Below, one piece after another: positions 36,753 to 45,745 of a stretch of DNA of 61,439 nt (position 1 is the first letter of the stretch; each line of letters begins with the position of its first letter). The stretch comes from Gammaproteobacteria bacterium (lineage in GTDB: Bacteria > Pseudomonadota > Gammaproteobacteria > Arenicellales > Poriferihabitantaceae). Location: NCBI GenBank assembly GCA_026708585.1, contig JAPOUQ010000028.1:1-61439 (forward strand), read 5' to 3'. The notes below the pieces were generated by a model, which was given only the letters and a program-made list of their open reading frames with translations, had not been told where the DNA came from and did no database searches. The position numbers and the translations under genes were made by a program.

Positions 36753-36772
36753 TTTTGATCTATATCAAAATG
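36753..36772 (-). promoter_or_regulatory. FNR/ANR-like box upstream of tauA
   Basis: TTGAT-CTAT-ATCAA (36756-36769) is a perfect match to the FNR/ANR consensus, and the symmetry extends to 8-bp arms (ATTTTGAT / ATCAAAAT, 36753-36772). It lies 147 bp upstream of the tauA ATG and 17 bp downstream of the oxidase stop, so it is positioned to act on tauABC. Oxygen control is inference, but the site fits an organism with a cbb3 oxidase. Confidence 0.6.
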
Positions 36773-36789
36773 AAAAATCAAGCATGAAA

Positions 36790-38364
36790 TTAATTCCGAT
36801 ATAGATCAAGGGCTCTCCAATTGAAATTACTCGCTGCAGATGAGACGGTATTTTTTTGTTTCTGATATTTATTTCTTAGGTTAGGGGGAGTTGAATCTGG
36901 ACCACCAAATGCATCAATAATTTCACTTTCCGAAATCGCACCTTTTTCACCGCCAATCAGTTCACTTCCAGTCTGCTCACATATGTCGCCAAGTCGACGG
37001 TAGAAATCCGAACGCAGTTGATTCACGTATTCTTTCGCTGAATCCATCATTTCGAGTTGGTCGGCAGCCATAGTCAATCTATTATGAGGGTCGATTCCGA
37101 ACGGATTCATATGTCCATAAACAATGATCTCCCCACTCAACCCATCAGTCTCTCTGATAAATTGCTCCATATCGTTGACATAACTTTTGTTACTATCCCA
37201 CAGAGCTTCAGCACAATAAGCGACCTGAGTGTGATTCAGGCGAACATTCGCATCGGTATGGTTTTTATAGCGATACGCAGCATGCGGTTCTCGCATGCGA
37301 GCTGCATAGGGTATAGCTTCACGAAGTTCACGCATTTCATTCGATGTTCGAAAAACCTCAGCCGATTCAAGATCAATGCCTCCAATGCATATTGATTCGC
37401 TATCACAATCATCAATCAGCAAATTCAGGAATTCATCAATAGAATCATTTGAACATCCATTTATGAATAATACTCCATCAGCGTTGATTTGCTTACACTT
37501 CTCGGATAATTGCCGAGCACGTTTTGCATAAATATTATCGGAATAATCTTGTATTAACGGCTCCATTGATCCTGAGGTTACATGTTCTATGCCGATAATG
37601 ACATCGGACTTATCGGTTAAATTGGTGGTCAAATCTTGTCCGAATTCGAAAAAACAAAAACTTGCAAGATGTTCCAGCAACTTTGCTATTTCGAGAGAAT
37701 TATCGTGAACAGGTAGTGCAAATGCAATTTCATTTTCAGGTAGTTTGCCATATCTGCAACGAACTGCGCATACGATTCCAGTCCACCCATAGGTTCCTGC
37801 ATAATGAATCAGCTGACCTTGATCAATAATTTCCAGTTGAGTTCCATTGTGCAAAAGGATTTGTGAAACGCTATCAGAAAAATACCTTCGTTGTGGGCCC
37901 ATGCCACCAGTCATAAATGTGGAACCGACCTGTGCATAGGCATAACTTGTCAAATCAGACCCCGGAACTCGATAGGCCGGAGAAAGCTGATCGGCTAAAG
38001 CTTGGTTTAGTTGATCAATCGTTATCGCTGCTCCAGCGCAAACCTCCATTTCTTTCTGGTCGATAACAATCTCGTCCAGGGATATCGTTTTTAGATTCGT
38101 TACCTTGCCAATGCGGATTTTTGGGTTTGGGGTGGTCCCCACCAAAACTCCGATGATTGGTTTTTCCTCCGATGTTTTCTGCTGGTAAACCTTACCAGCT
38201 GCAGAAACAGCAGATAATGGCAGTAAGCACGCATCCTTTCCATGTTTTCGGTAAATTTCACTGATGGTTGTACTTACTCCAGTTTCCGCTATTCGGTAAG
38301 CAATATCCAGCAAGACTTGGTTGTTCTCACCATCTTTGAACGATTGGTTTAATGGTTTCATCAT
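36790..38364 (-). CDS. FAD-linked oxidase, glycolate/D-lactate dehydrogenase-like
   Basis: PCMH-type FAD flavoprotein of 524 residues. The FAD-binding domain (about 60-240) contains VCAGAAITIDQLNQAL, SDLTSYAYAQVGSTFMTGG and YAGTYGWTGIVCAV. The C-terminal half carries IVYGHMNPFGIDPHNRL, at the position of the YGHxGDGNxH motif in D-lactate dehydrogenase and GlcD, but altered. The terminus (KGAISESEI) is also family-like. I chose ATG 38364; an upstream GTG would add two residues. It lies between a peroxiredoxin-like gene and the taurine-type importer on the same strand. The substrate is unknown; a hydroxy acid derived from the imported compound is one possibility. Confidence 0.7.
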   Translation of the reverse strand: MMKPLNQSFKDGENNQVLLDIAYRIAETGVSTTISEIYRKHGKDACLLPLSAVSAAGKVYQQKTSEEKPIIGVLVGTTPNPKIRIGKVTNLKTISLDEIVIDQKEMEVCAGAAITIDQLNQALADQLSPAYRVPGSDLTSYAYAQVGSTFMTGGMGPQRRYFSDSVSQILLHNGTQLEIIDQGQLIHYAGTYGWTGIVCAVRCRYGKLPENEIAFALPVHDNSLEIAKLLEHLASFCFFEFGQDLTTNLTDKSDVIIGIEHVTSGSMEPLIQDYSDNIYAKRARQLSEKCKQINADGVLFINGCSNDSIDEFLNLLIDDCDSESICIGGIDLESAEVFRTSNEMRELREAIPYAARMREPHAAYRYKNHTDANVRLNHTQVAYCAEALWDSNKSYVNDMEQFIRETDGLSGEIIVYGHMNPFGIDPHNRLTMAADQLEMMDSAKEYVNQLRSDFYRRLGDICEQTGSELIGGEKGAISESEIIDAFGGPDSTPPNLRNKYQKQKNTVSSAASNFNWRALDLYRN

Positions 38365-38440
38365 TCCCACCTCTTTTACCGGAATAGTGAATACTCAGGC
38401 ATATCAGACCCAGGTTTGCTGGAACGAATAATTGACTTGG

Positions 38441-38968
38441 CTAGTGTTCAGTCCATGTACCTCGAGTTGGATAACGATTCTCTTTAATCCATTGCAAACC
38501 ACTTGTCAGTGTCTCTATGTCGGGTCTAACGAAAGGATTATTTGATATGTCTACAATATGCAAGTCCAGTTCGCCATTGATCACAAACAATCCAGGCTCG
38601 GCATAACGGTGATCGGTTTCGGTTTCTGATCGTGGTGTTGAAATTCTCAATCCTAGAGCCTTCATTTGCTCCAGAGTCAAGCCATGATAAATTGGATAAC
38701 TGATATCCAGTTTTTCCAGATGCTCGAGAAGCTGCTCTCGACTGTCTGCAGATACAGCAATGACTTCAATCCCCTTATCTTTGAGTTGCTGTACATATCC
38801 TTCAAGCTTATTGAGATATTTGGTGCACATAGGGCAATGTTTACCTCGGTAGATAACGATTACTCGCCATTCAGCATCTTCTGAGGGTTTACCGATATTC
38901 TCGATATTTCCATCAAGATTCGTAGCCTTGAGTTCAGGGAAAGGCGTTCCGGGATTGAGTGCATTCAT
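38441..38968 (-). CDS. AhpC/TSA-family peroxiredoxin-like protein
   Basis: Cytoplasmic thioredoxin-fold protein of 175 residues without a signal peptide. The active site is C45-P-M-C48 in YRGKHCPMCTKYL, preceded by a typical WRVIVIYRG strand and followed by VIAVSADSREQLLEHLEKL. A CxxC rather than a single peroxidatic Cys suggests a PRXL2/AhpC-like subgroup. It is transcribed towards the FAD oxidase 76 bp away; it might remove peroxide made by that oxidase, which is inference. Confidence 0.8.
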   Translation of the reverse strand: MNALNPGTPFPELKATNLDGNIENIGKPSEDAEWRVIVIYRGKHCPMCTKYLNKLEGYVQQLKDKGIEVIAVSADSREQLLEHLEKLDISYPIYHGLTLEQMKALGLRISTPRSETETDHRYAEPGLFVINGELDLHIVDISNNPFVRPDIETLTSGLQWIKENRYPTRGTWTEH

Positions 38969-39029
38969 AGTTTATATCTTTGATTTGTTGCGTTAGTAAT
39001 TACCATCAATGAATGGTTTCCTAATTGGA

Positions 39030-39830
39030 CTAAATTCCATTTATTCGTAATTCATCCGGTATGGTGCATACGGGAATCGGATTCATTTTGTGTTGATTTG
39101 CCTTGTGTAATTTCTGGTAAATTTTTAACACCTTCAATTGTCGACTACTCAAATGGTCAGTCCCTTCCTCATTGTAAGACATGGCCCATTCCATTTCTTC
39201 ATAAGAAGCACCCAGTTGATCTTCATCAGTTCGATTATCTTTATACAACCCGTCGGTAGGTTGGGCTTGCATGATCTCTTTGTTGATCCCGAGCGCATCA
39301 CCAATTCGATAAACCTCACTCTTTGTCAAATCAGCGATGGGGCTGATATCAACTCCTCCATCCCCATATTTGGTGAAAAATCCAACTCCGAAATCTTCAA
39401 CCTTGTTCCCGGTTCCAACTACCAGATAATTGTTTATTGCTGCGTAATAGTAAAGGGTAGTCATGCGCAATCGTGCACGTGAGTTTGCTAAACTTACTTT
39501 ACGAGAGGATCCTAATCCAATTTCGACTTTCGGTAACGCTTTGACAAATCTTTTGAAAACGGGAGTCAAATTAATATGAAGACTGTCAACATTTGAATGG
39601 AAGGAACGAAGGTGGTTGATGTGGTTGACTGCGCATTCTACCTGAGCTCGATCCTGGTGGATTGGCATCTCAAGGCACAAGGTAGGCAGATATGTTTTGG
39701 CTGCAAGTTTCGAGGTAACGGCTGAATCAATTCCACCAGAAACAGCTACAACAAATCCTCTGCTACCCGATTCTGCACAATACGATTTCAGCCAGGCGAC
39801 GATATGATCAATGATTGGAGAAGCTTGCAT
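39030..39830 (-). CDS. nadE: NAD+ synthetase, ammonia-dependent
   Basis: Amidates nicotinic acid adenine dinucleotide to NAD+. The PP-loop SGGIDSAV sits at residues 30-37. The family regions RARLRMTTLYYYA, VVGTGNKVEDFGVGFFTKYGDG and DLTKSEVYRIG follow. At 266 residues it lacks the glutaminase domain, so ammonia is the nitrogen donor. It is upstream of the peroxiredoxin-like gene by 61 bp on the same strand. Confidence 0.95.
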   Translation of the reverse strand: MQASPIIDHIVAWLKSYCAESGSRGFVVAVSGGIDSAVTSKLAAKTYLPTLCLEMPIHQDRAQVECAVNHINHLRSFHSNVDSLHINLTPVFKRFVKALPKVEIGLGSSRKVSLANSRARLRMTTLYYYAAINNYLVVGTGNKVEDFGVGFFTKYGDGGVDISPIADLTKSEVYRIGDALGINKEIMQAQPTDGLYKDNRTDEDQLGASYEEMEWAMSYNEEGTDHLSSRQLKVLKIYQKLHKANQHKMNPIPVCTIPDELRINGI

Positions 39831-39995
39831 TGAAAATCAATAGTATTTCATTTTTTTGATTCGTAGACATTATACTTTGATACTGGTTCATCATAAACCC
39901 ACCCGTTCGAGTAATTTCATTCGTTTCGTATCAACCTTATTCTGAATCGAGAGAAATGCCGACGTTTCGTAACCAGAGTGTGGCTACGATATCAA

Positions 39996-40457
39996 TTACC
40001 GTTTGACGGTCTTATTCACTCGCCAGCCATCGGCAGCAATTTCAATATTCCATTTGCCGGGGAGTAGCGCAGGTAAATACAAATGATAAGTTGTATTGTT
40101 ATAACGGTTAGCAGAAACTGTTTGATCAAAACCGGAACGGGTTGCATGACGGAATGCTACAGTAAGACTTTCTGGCGGAGCGTACTCAGGTTTCGAGATG
40201 ATTTGGATTTCCACTAGAGCATTTTCTGCAAACTCAATGGTGGCTTCAATCCCCAATTCCTTAGCACGAGCCGTTCGCTCGATGGATTGATTAATACCCA
40301 TTCCTTGCTTATAGTAATCGTCAACCACTAGTCCGTCGTAACTAACAATAGATAAAGTTAGAACAATCGCCCCAACAATTACTGCGATAGCCGGTATACC
40401 AACAATCAGCCATACTGCGGGAATTCTCCATGGACTGTTTTGACTGAATTCAATCAT
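39996..40457 (-). CDS. ccoH: FixH/CcoH-family cbb3 oxidase assembly protein
   Basis: A 153-residue membrane protein with one N-terminal transmembrane segment (about 12-38, IPAVWLIVGIPAIAVIVGA) and a periplasmic beta-rich domain. The family string DDYYKQGMGINQ (about 46-57) is typical of FixH. Its ATG overlaps the ccoG stop (ATGA). FixH/CcoH helps assemble and stabilise the cbb3 oxidase. Confidence 0.88.
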   Translation of the reverse strand: MIEFSQNSPWRIPAVWLIVGIPAIAVIVGAIVLTLSIVSYDGLVVDDYYKQGMGINQSIERTARAKELGIEATIEFAENALVEIQIISKPEYAPPESLTVAFRHATRSGFDQTVSANRYNNTTYHLYLPALLPGKWNIEIAADGWRVNKTVKR

Positions 40458-41869
40458 TGCCGAGGTCCTACAAAGCGAGATTCATGAGTAACGAATTGAT
40501 CCGGATTCCTGTAGGATTGAAGTTGAAATTCAAATCCAAAACCATCAGCAGGCATGTTATTTTCCGGTATCTGAGCACGAACCACTACCTCTTGAACTTG
40601 TCCTGCGGCGACATTCACAACAGGGTCAGCTGCAAATAGAGTGAGTGGTAATTCGCTGTTCACATCAAGCAGGTATTGTTGTGATATTTCAGTCTTGTTC
40701 AAAATTTTCAGTGTAAATACATTTTCGATTTTGTCACCCAAATCTCGATACAGTACATTTCTGTCACGAATGACATCTAGAGCCATGACCGGGCGTTGAC
40801 TTATTCCGATGATTGAACCGATTAACAGTGTAACCAGAATAGTTGCATAGATGATGACACGGGGCCGCAAGACCCGAGTACGCAATCCCTCCATGGCATT
40901 TTCGGTAGAGTATCGAATCAGTCCTTTTGAATAACCCATTTTATCCATTACATCATCACATACATCGATACAAGCCGCACAACCGATACACTCGATTTGC
41001 AGTCCTTCACGGATATCAATTCCGGTCGGACATACTTGAACACACATCGTACAATTTATGCAATCACCCAGACCAAGACTAGCTGGGTCTGCTGACTTTC
41101 TTCGAGCTCCACGTGGTTCACCACGTTCCTTGTCATAGGAGATAATCAAGGTATCACGATCAAACATTGCGCTCTGAAATCGTGCATAAGGACACATGTA
41201 TTTACACAATTGTTCTCGAAGCCAACCCGCATTGCCATAGGTCGCAAAACCATAAAATAAAATCCAGAATGTTTCCCATGCTCCCAGCTGCAATTCGGTA
41301 AACCGATAAAACAACTCACGAATTGGAGTGAAATATCCAACAAAAGTTAATCCGGTCCAGAGAGAGAGAACAATCCACAATCCATGTTTGACCGACCGTT
41401 TCATGATTTTCTCGATAGTCCAGGGACTGTTTGCCAGTTTTATTTGTTGGGAACGATTACCCTCAACTTTTCTTTCAATCCACAGAAAAACTTCAGTCCA
41501 AACGGTTTGAGGGCAGGCATAACCACACCAGAGACGTCCGGCAATGGCGGTGAAGAAAAACAAGGAAAGTGCAGCAACAATCAACAGGGCCGTCAAGTAA
41601 ATCAAATCTTGAGGCCAGAATGTCAAAGTAAAGATATGAAATTTACGATCCGGCAGATTCCATAAGACTGCTTGACGAACAACCTCACCGGTATTGATCT
41701 GAAGCCAGGGTAAGCCATAGAAAATTCCCATCAGGACGATCACTCCGGTTAGTCGTAACGAAGCAAAGAGACCACGAACTTGCCTGGGGTAAATTCGTTG
41801 ACGACGTTCGTAAAGCGATTTCTCTACCGCTGAATCTTGTGACTGATTCGATTGCAGTGTCTCAGCCAT
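40454..41869 (-). CDS. ccoG: CcoG/RdxA polyferredoxin for cbb3 assembly
   Basis: A 471-residue membrane iron-sulfur protein with several N-terminal membrane helices and CGYACPQTVWTE. Two clusters follow in CINCTMCVQVCPTGID and CIGCAACIDVCDDVMDKMG. The C-terminal part is an Ig-like periplasmic domain. CcoG (FixG) is involved in copper reduction and delivery during cbb3 biogenesis. It lies between ccoP (33-bp gap) and ccoH, the usual order. Confidence 0.95.
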   Translation of the reverse strand: MAETLQSNQSQDSAVEKSLYERRQRIYPRQVRGLFASLRLTGVIVLMGIFYGLPWLQINTGEVVRQAVLWNLPDRKFHIFTLTFWPQDLIYLTALLIVAALSLFFFTAIAGRLWCGYACPQTVWTEVFLWIERKVEGNRSQQIKLANSPWTIEKIMKRSVKHGLWIVLSLWTGLTFVGYFTPIRELFYRFTELQLGAWETFWILFYGFATYGNAGWLREQLCKYMCPYARFQSAMFDRDTLIISYDKERGEPRGARRKSADPASLGLGDCINCTMCVQVCPTGIDIREGLQIECIGCAACIDVCDDVMDKMGYSKGLIRYSTENAMEGLRTRVLRPRVIIYATILVTLLIGSIIGISQRPVMALDVIRDRNVLYRDLGDKIENVFTLKILNKTEISQQYLLDVNSELPLTLFAADPVVNVAAGQVQEVVVRAQIPENNMPADGFGFEFQLQSYRNPDQFVTHESRFVGPRQ

Positions 41870-41902
41870 AGGATCGCTGTGAAAGGGTAGATTGAATGAG
41901 AA

Positions 41903-42805
41903 CTAATTTTGCTCGCCTAAGCTCTGTATATAAGCTGCAAGAAGATAGACACGGTCTTCTCCAAGCAAATTATTGAATGAGGGCATGACCCCATTTCGTC
42001 CTATAGCGATTGAATGATAAATGTCATCATAAGATCCGCCATATAACCAGATATTGTCTGCAATGTTGGGCGCACCCAGAAGGGCATTACCGGAACCATT
42101 GGCTTGATGACAGGCAACACAGAGCTGGTCATACTTCACTTTACCAGCACTTGCGAATTCAGCATTATGCTCCTGCCCACTTAAGTTGAGAACATAATGA
42201 GCAACATCACGCACACCATCTGGTCCCCCCAATGGAGTTTCCCATGGAGGCATGACGCCAACACGTCCGTTGATGATAGTATGATAAATCTGTTCGTGAT
42301 CGGAACCCCACTGCCAGTCCTGGTCAACGAGATTGGGAAATCCAGGGGCCCCATAAGCATCCGATCCATGACATTGAGCACAATTATTTAAAAATAAACG
42401 CTTACCTGTTCGCATGGCTTCGACATTTTCCATTAAGTCAGCAGGCAATAGCGATGCATATTCTTCAAATATTGGATCAAACTGTTCCTTAGCAGTATCG
42501 ATTTCTTTTTGATACTGCCCTTTGGATGACCAGTTCAATATACCCTGAAATGAGCCCAGACCCGGATAGAAAATTAAATAGCCTAACCCAAATACCAGCG
42601 TAATAATAAACAAATTTAACCACCAGCTAGGTAAAGGATTGTTGTATTCAGTGAGATCTTCATCCCATACATGATCAGATGTTTCGACATCACCTTCTGG
42701 CTTATGTCCACGATTCAAGAGTATCAACGGGAACAGCGCAAGAATGCTGATAACCGTTCCTATCGCAATAAACCAGTGCCAGAATTCACTTGTGAAGTCA
42801 GCCAT
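41903..42805 (-). CDS. ccoP: cbb3 oxidase subunit III (dihaem cytochrome c)
   Basis: Delivers electrons from soluble cytochromes to CcoO and CcoN. The 300 residues include two N-terminal membrane helices (about 8-30 and 60-80) and two class I cytochrome c domains with CAQCH and CVACH haem motifs. Methionine ligands are probably in GRVGVMPPW and GRNGVMPSF. Its start overlaps the end of ccoQ by eight bases. Confidence 0.96.
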   Translation of the reverse strand: MADFTSEFWHWFIAIGTVISILALFPLILLNRGHKPEGDVETSDHVWDEDLTEYNNPLPSWWLNLFIITLVFGLGYLIFYPGLGSFQGILNWSSKGQYQKEIDTAKEQFDPIFEEYASLLPADLMENVEAMRTGKRLFLNNCAQCHGSDAYGAPGFPNLVDQDWQWGSDHEQIYHTIINGRVGVMPPWETPLGGPDGVRDVAHYVLNLSGQEHNAEFASAGKVKYDQLCVACHQANGSGNALLGAPNIADNIWLYGGSYDDIYHSIAIGRNGVMPSFNNLLGEDRVYLLAAYIQSLGEQN

Positions 42806-42959
42806 CTTTGTTGCTTTCGTAGTTTGGTCTGTCTTCCCTTAGTGGGATATGGGCGGCTTCGTGATACTCTTGAACTCGCTTACGACTCCATGCCTTAATA
42901 AAAATCAAGACAAACAAAATCATCAAAAGAGCAGTCCAAATGGTATGAAAGACTTCCAT
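42798..42959 (-). CDS. ccoQ: cbb3 oxidase subunit IV (CcoQ)
   Basis: A 53-residue single-helix membrane protein. A hydrophobic segment (about 7-21, IWTALLMILFVLIFI) is followed by a basic stretch (KAWSRKRVQEYHEAAHIPL) and an acidic/polar tail, as in CcoQ/FixQ. Its ATG shares one base with the ccoO stop codon and its end overlaps ccoP, fitting the invariant N-O-Q-P order. CcoQ stabilises the complex. Confidence 0.88.
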   Translation of the reverse strand: MEVFHTIWTALLMILFVLIFIKAWSRKRVQEYHEAAHIPLREDRPNYESNKDG

Positions 42960-43570
42960 TATTGCGCTTCCTGAAATGTTGTCCCTAAACGTTGCAGATA
43001 GGTGATCATTGCATCCATCTCGGTTTTGCCGAGCAATTCACCTGCTGCATTTTGTATATCCTCATCCGAATAGGGTACTCCTAACGCTTTCAGGGCTCGG
43101 AGTTTGCGCTGAATGCTCAGGGTCGATAGTGACTTCTCTTCAAGCCATGGATAACCGGGCATGATTGACTCCGGTACAACTAGTCTGGGATTGATCAAGT
43201 GAATCCGATGCCATTCATCGCTATAACGTCCACCAACCCTAGCCAAATCAGGGCCAGTGCGTTTGGAACCCCACTGAAATGGCCGATCATAGACATATTC
43301 ACCTGCAACAGAATAGTGGCCGTATCTTTCGGTTTCAGCACGAAATGGGCGAATCATCTGGGAATGGCAATTGTAACACCCCTCCCGGATATAGATATCG
43401 CGGCCGGCTAACTCGAGTGGGGAGTATGGTTTTAGACCAGTGATGGGTTCGGTAGTAGTTGTCTGAAAATACAGAGGAACGATTTGAATAAGCCCACCAA
43501 CGCTGATTGTCAGCAAGGTAAGAATAATCAAGATACCGATGTTTTTTTCTGCTGTTTGCTGAAGTCCCAT
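42959..43570 (-). CDS. ccoO: cbb3 oxidase subunit II (monohaem cytochrome c)
   Basis: Membrane-anchored cytochrome c of 203 residues with one N-terminal helix (about 10-30) and the haem site CYNCH in [16 protein letters not shown]. Axial methionine is likely in [39 protein letters not shown] is the family landmark region. It starts five bases after the ccoN stop. Confidence 0.96.
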   Translation of the reverse strand: MGLQQTAEKNIGILIILTLLTISVGGLIQIVPLYFQTTTTEPITGLKPYSPLELAGRDIYIREGCYNCHSQMIRPFRAETERYGHYSVAGEYVYDRPFQWGSKRTGPDLARVGGRYSDEWHRIHLINPRLVVPESIMPGYPWLEEKSLSTLSIQRKLRALKALGVPYSDEDIQNAAGELLGKTEMDAMITYLQRLGTTFQEAQ

Positions 43571-43575
43571 CGATT

Positions 43576-45000
43576 TTAACCCGTTACTGTCTGTGTCTGA
43601 CTTTGATTCTGAATCATCGTGACCGGCGAACAGATTGTTTTGTAGAGATTGTACGCCATTAACAACATTCCTACTAAGTAGAGTAACCCCCCCAGAAAAC
43701 GTATGATATAAAAGGGATGCATAGCCTGTACACTCTCAATAAAGCTATAGGTCAGCGTTCCGTCAGGGTTTACCGCTCGCCACATTAACCCTTGCATAAT
43801 TCCCGATACCCACATTGCAGTGATATAAAGAACGATACCAATGGTAGCCACTAGAAAGTGTATATTCGCAAGTCGAACACTGTACAGTTCTCGATTGGCT
43901 AATCGTGGAATTAGATAATACATCGCTCCAATAGAGATGAATCCTACCCACCCCAAAGCACCAGAGTGAACATGGCCGATGGTCCAATCTGTGTAATGTG
44001 AGAGTGCATTTACAGTCTTAATCGACATCATTGGACCTTCAAATGTAGACATCCCATAAAACGAAACAGAAACCACCAGAAACTTCAGGATTGGATCGGT
44101 TCTCAGCTTCTCCCAAGCACCGGAGAGAGTCATGATGCCGTTCACCATGCCACCCCATGAGGGTGCTAGCAAAATCAGCGAGAATACCATGCCCAACGAC
44201 TGAGCCCAGTCTGGGAGAGCTGTGTAATGGAGGTGATGCGGTCCAGCCCAGATATAAGTGAACACCAAAGCCCAGAAATGCACTACAGACAGGCGATAGG
44301 AGTAAACCGGTCTATTGGCTTGTTTGGGTATAAAATAGTACATGATTCCCAAAAACCCGGCCGTTAGGAAGAAGCCAACTGCATTGTGCCCATACCACCA
44401 CTGCACCATTGCATCTTGCACACCAGCATATGCCGAATAGGACTTAAATAGGGTAACTGGCATTGCTGCACTATTTACGACATGAAGAACGGCTACAGCA
44501 ATGATGAAGCCAGCAAAAAACCAGTTTGCAACGTAAATGTGAGGGATTTTTCTCTTTAGAATGGTGCCAAAGAAAACGATAGCGTAGGAGACCCAAACGA
44601 TCGTGATGAGAATATCAATTGGCCATTCTAGTTCAGCGTATTCTTTGCTAGTGGTTATTCCCAATGGGAGTGTAATTGCAGCCAAAACGATGACGGTTTG
44701 CCACCCCCAGAAGGTTAATGAAGCAAGAAAGTCAGAAAACAGTCTTACACCGCAGGTTCTCTGGACTACATAATAGGAGGTAGCAAAAAGTGCACAACCT
44801 CCAAAAGCAAATATTACTGCATTGGTATGTAAAGGTCTCAACCGGCCGAATGTTAGCCATGCAATATCAAAATTTAGAGCAGGCCAGGCAAGTTGTGCTG
44901 CGATGACTACCCCTACTAGCATGCCAACAATACCCCATACAACAGTCATTATGGCAAACTGCTGAACAACCTTATCGTTATATTTCACTGTTTCGTTCAT
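43576..45000 (-). CDS. ccoN: cbb3 oxidase catalytic subunit I
   Basis: Haem-copper oxidase core subunit that reduces O2 and pumps protons. Twelve membrane helices are predicted in 474 residues. Haem and CuB ligands lie in [32 protein letters not shown] and [13 protein letters not shown], and the crosslinked Tyr region of C-type oxidases is also recognisable. I chose the ATG at 45000 ([11 protein letters not shown]) rather than an in-frame start 15 codons upstream that overlaps the preceding gene. No strong ribosome-binding site is visible, so coupling to the upstream YIP1-type gene (8-bp gap) is likely. Confidence 0.96.
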   Translation of the reverse strand: MNETVKYNDKVVQQFAIMTVVWGIVGMLVGVVIAAQLAWPALNFDIAWLTFGRLRPLHTNAVIFAFGGCALFATSYYVVQRTCGVRLFSDFLASLTFWGWQTVIVLAAITLPLGITTSKEYAELEWPIDILITIVWVSYAIVFFGTILKRKIPHIYVANWFFAGFIIAVAVLHVVNSAAMPVTLFKSYSAYAGVQDAMVQWWYGHNAVGFFLTAGFLGIMYYFIPKQANRPVYSYRLSVVHFWALVFTYIWAGPHHLHYTALPDWAQSLGMVFSLILLAPSWGGMVNGIMTLSGAWEKLRTDPILKFLVVSVSFYGMSTFEGPMMSIKTVNALSHYTDWTIGHVHSGALGWVGFISIGAMYYLIPRLANRELYSVRLANIHFLVATIGIVLYITAMWVSGIMQGLMWRAVNPDGTLTYSFIESVQAMHPFYIIRFLGGLLYLVGMLLMAYNLYKTICSPVTMIQNQSQTQTVTG

Positions 45001-45008
45001 TGGTATGT

Positions 45009-45608
45009 TTAGTAGGTGAAAACAGGCCCAACACCAAAGTCCCACAGAATGACTGAAGCAGCCAACGTTGCGACTAGCGATACCAAACTAGCAGCCAGTA
45101 CTGCACTAGAAAATAAAAAACCTTGTTGATCCGATATATCCATTATGATCGGCACTCCTCGATAGAGAAGATAAACTGCGTATGTCATTCCAATCAATCC
45201 AATTAATAGGTTAATCCATAACTCAGGATACACCTGAGCAATACCGGATATGAGCAACGGGATTGCAGAAAAAATCGCGAGAGCCAGACAACGGGCGAAA
45301 GGTTGGCGTTCCCCATAGGTAGACGACATCCAATGAATCAATTGGGCAATGACATAAAATGCAACCAGTAAAGCGAAAAAGTATAGGATAGAGATCGGTA
45401 GAGCGCTATCTGGAGTCAGTTTAACTGGTGGGTTGTTGCCTACCTGCCAGCCGTGATGGGTGGTGCCATAATACCCGGCTAGTGGGGGAATTAAGGAAAG
45501 AGGAATAACAACTTGAAGATACAAACTCGCAACCGATAATGTCTCCGTTCGCAAGGATTTCCAAACTGCATCGGGTTGGCTGAAGATAGAAAAAACGTGT
45601 TTGAACAT
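45009..45608 (-). CDS. YIP1-family membrane protein heading the cco operon
   Basis: A 199-residue integral membrane protein with five predicted helices and a short cytoplasmic N terminus, matching bacterial YIP1/DUF1282-type proteins ([34 protein letters not shown], shown in part). Function in bacteria is unknown. Here it is the first gene before ccoN, with only eight bases between them, so it is co-transcribed with the oxidase. An assembly or copper-related role is only suggested by this context. Confidence 0.75.
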   Translation of the reverse strand: MFKHVFSIFSQPDAVWKSLRTETLSVASLYLQVVIPLSLIPPLAGYYGTTHHGWQVGNNPPVKLTPDSALPISILYFFALLVAFYVIAQLIHWMSSTYGERQPFARCLALAIFSAIPLLISGIAQVYPELWINLLIGLIGMTYAVYLLYRGVPIIMDISDQQGFLFSSAVLAASLVSLVATLAASVILWDFGVGPVFTY

Positions 45609-45650
45609 TATCCCTGTCTTGCTATAGGATTATCAGAAGCAAAACTTTGA

Positions 45651-45669
45651 ATTAGTCATAAAGACTAAT
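45651..45669. promoter_or_regulatory. Perfect palindrome in the divergent cco promoter region
   Basis: ATTAGTC-ATAAA-GACTAAT is a perfect 7-5-7 inverted repeat, centred 52 bp from the YIP1-type start and about 86 bp from ccoI. It does not match FNR (TTGAT-N4-ATCAA). Its position between two units that build one enzyme suggests a shared operator for an unidentified regulator. Confidence 0.5.
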
Positions 45670-45745
45670 CTATTTTGCTAATTCTCAGGAAGACATTGTA
45701 ATATTAATACGAAAGAAGCGCAACAATTTTTTAGGGTAATTTGTC

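Noticed and set aside
36790-36808. A second FNR-like sequence (TTGAT-CTAT-ATCGG on the minus strand) near the end of the FAD oxidase
   Set aside because: It encodes the last residues of the oxidase and one half-site deviates at two positions. Coincidence cannot be excluded, although it echoes the perfect box 20 bp away.
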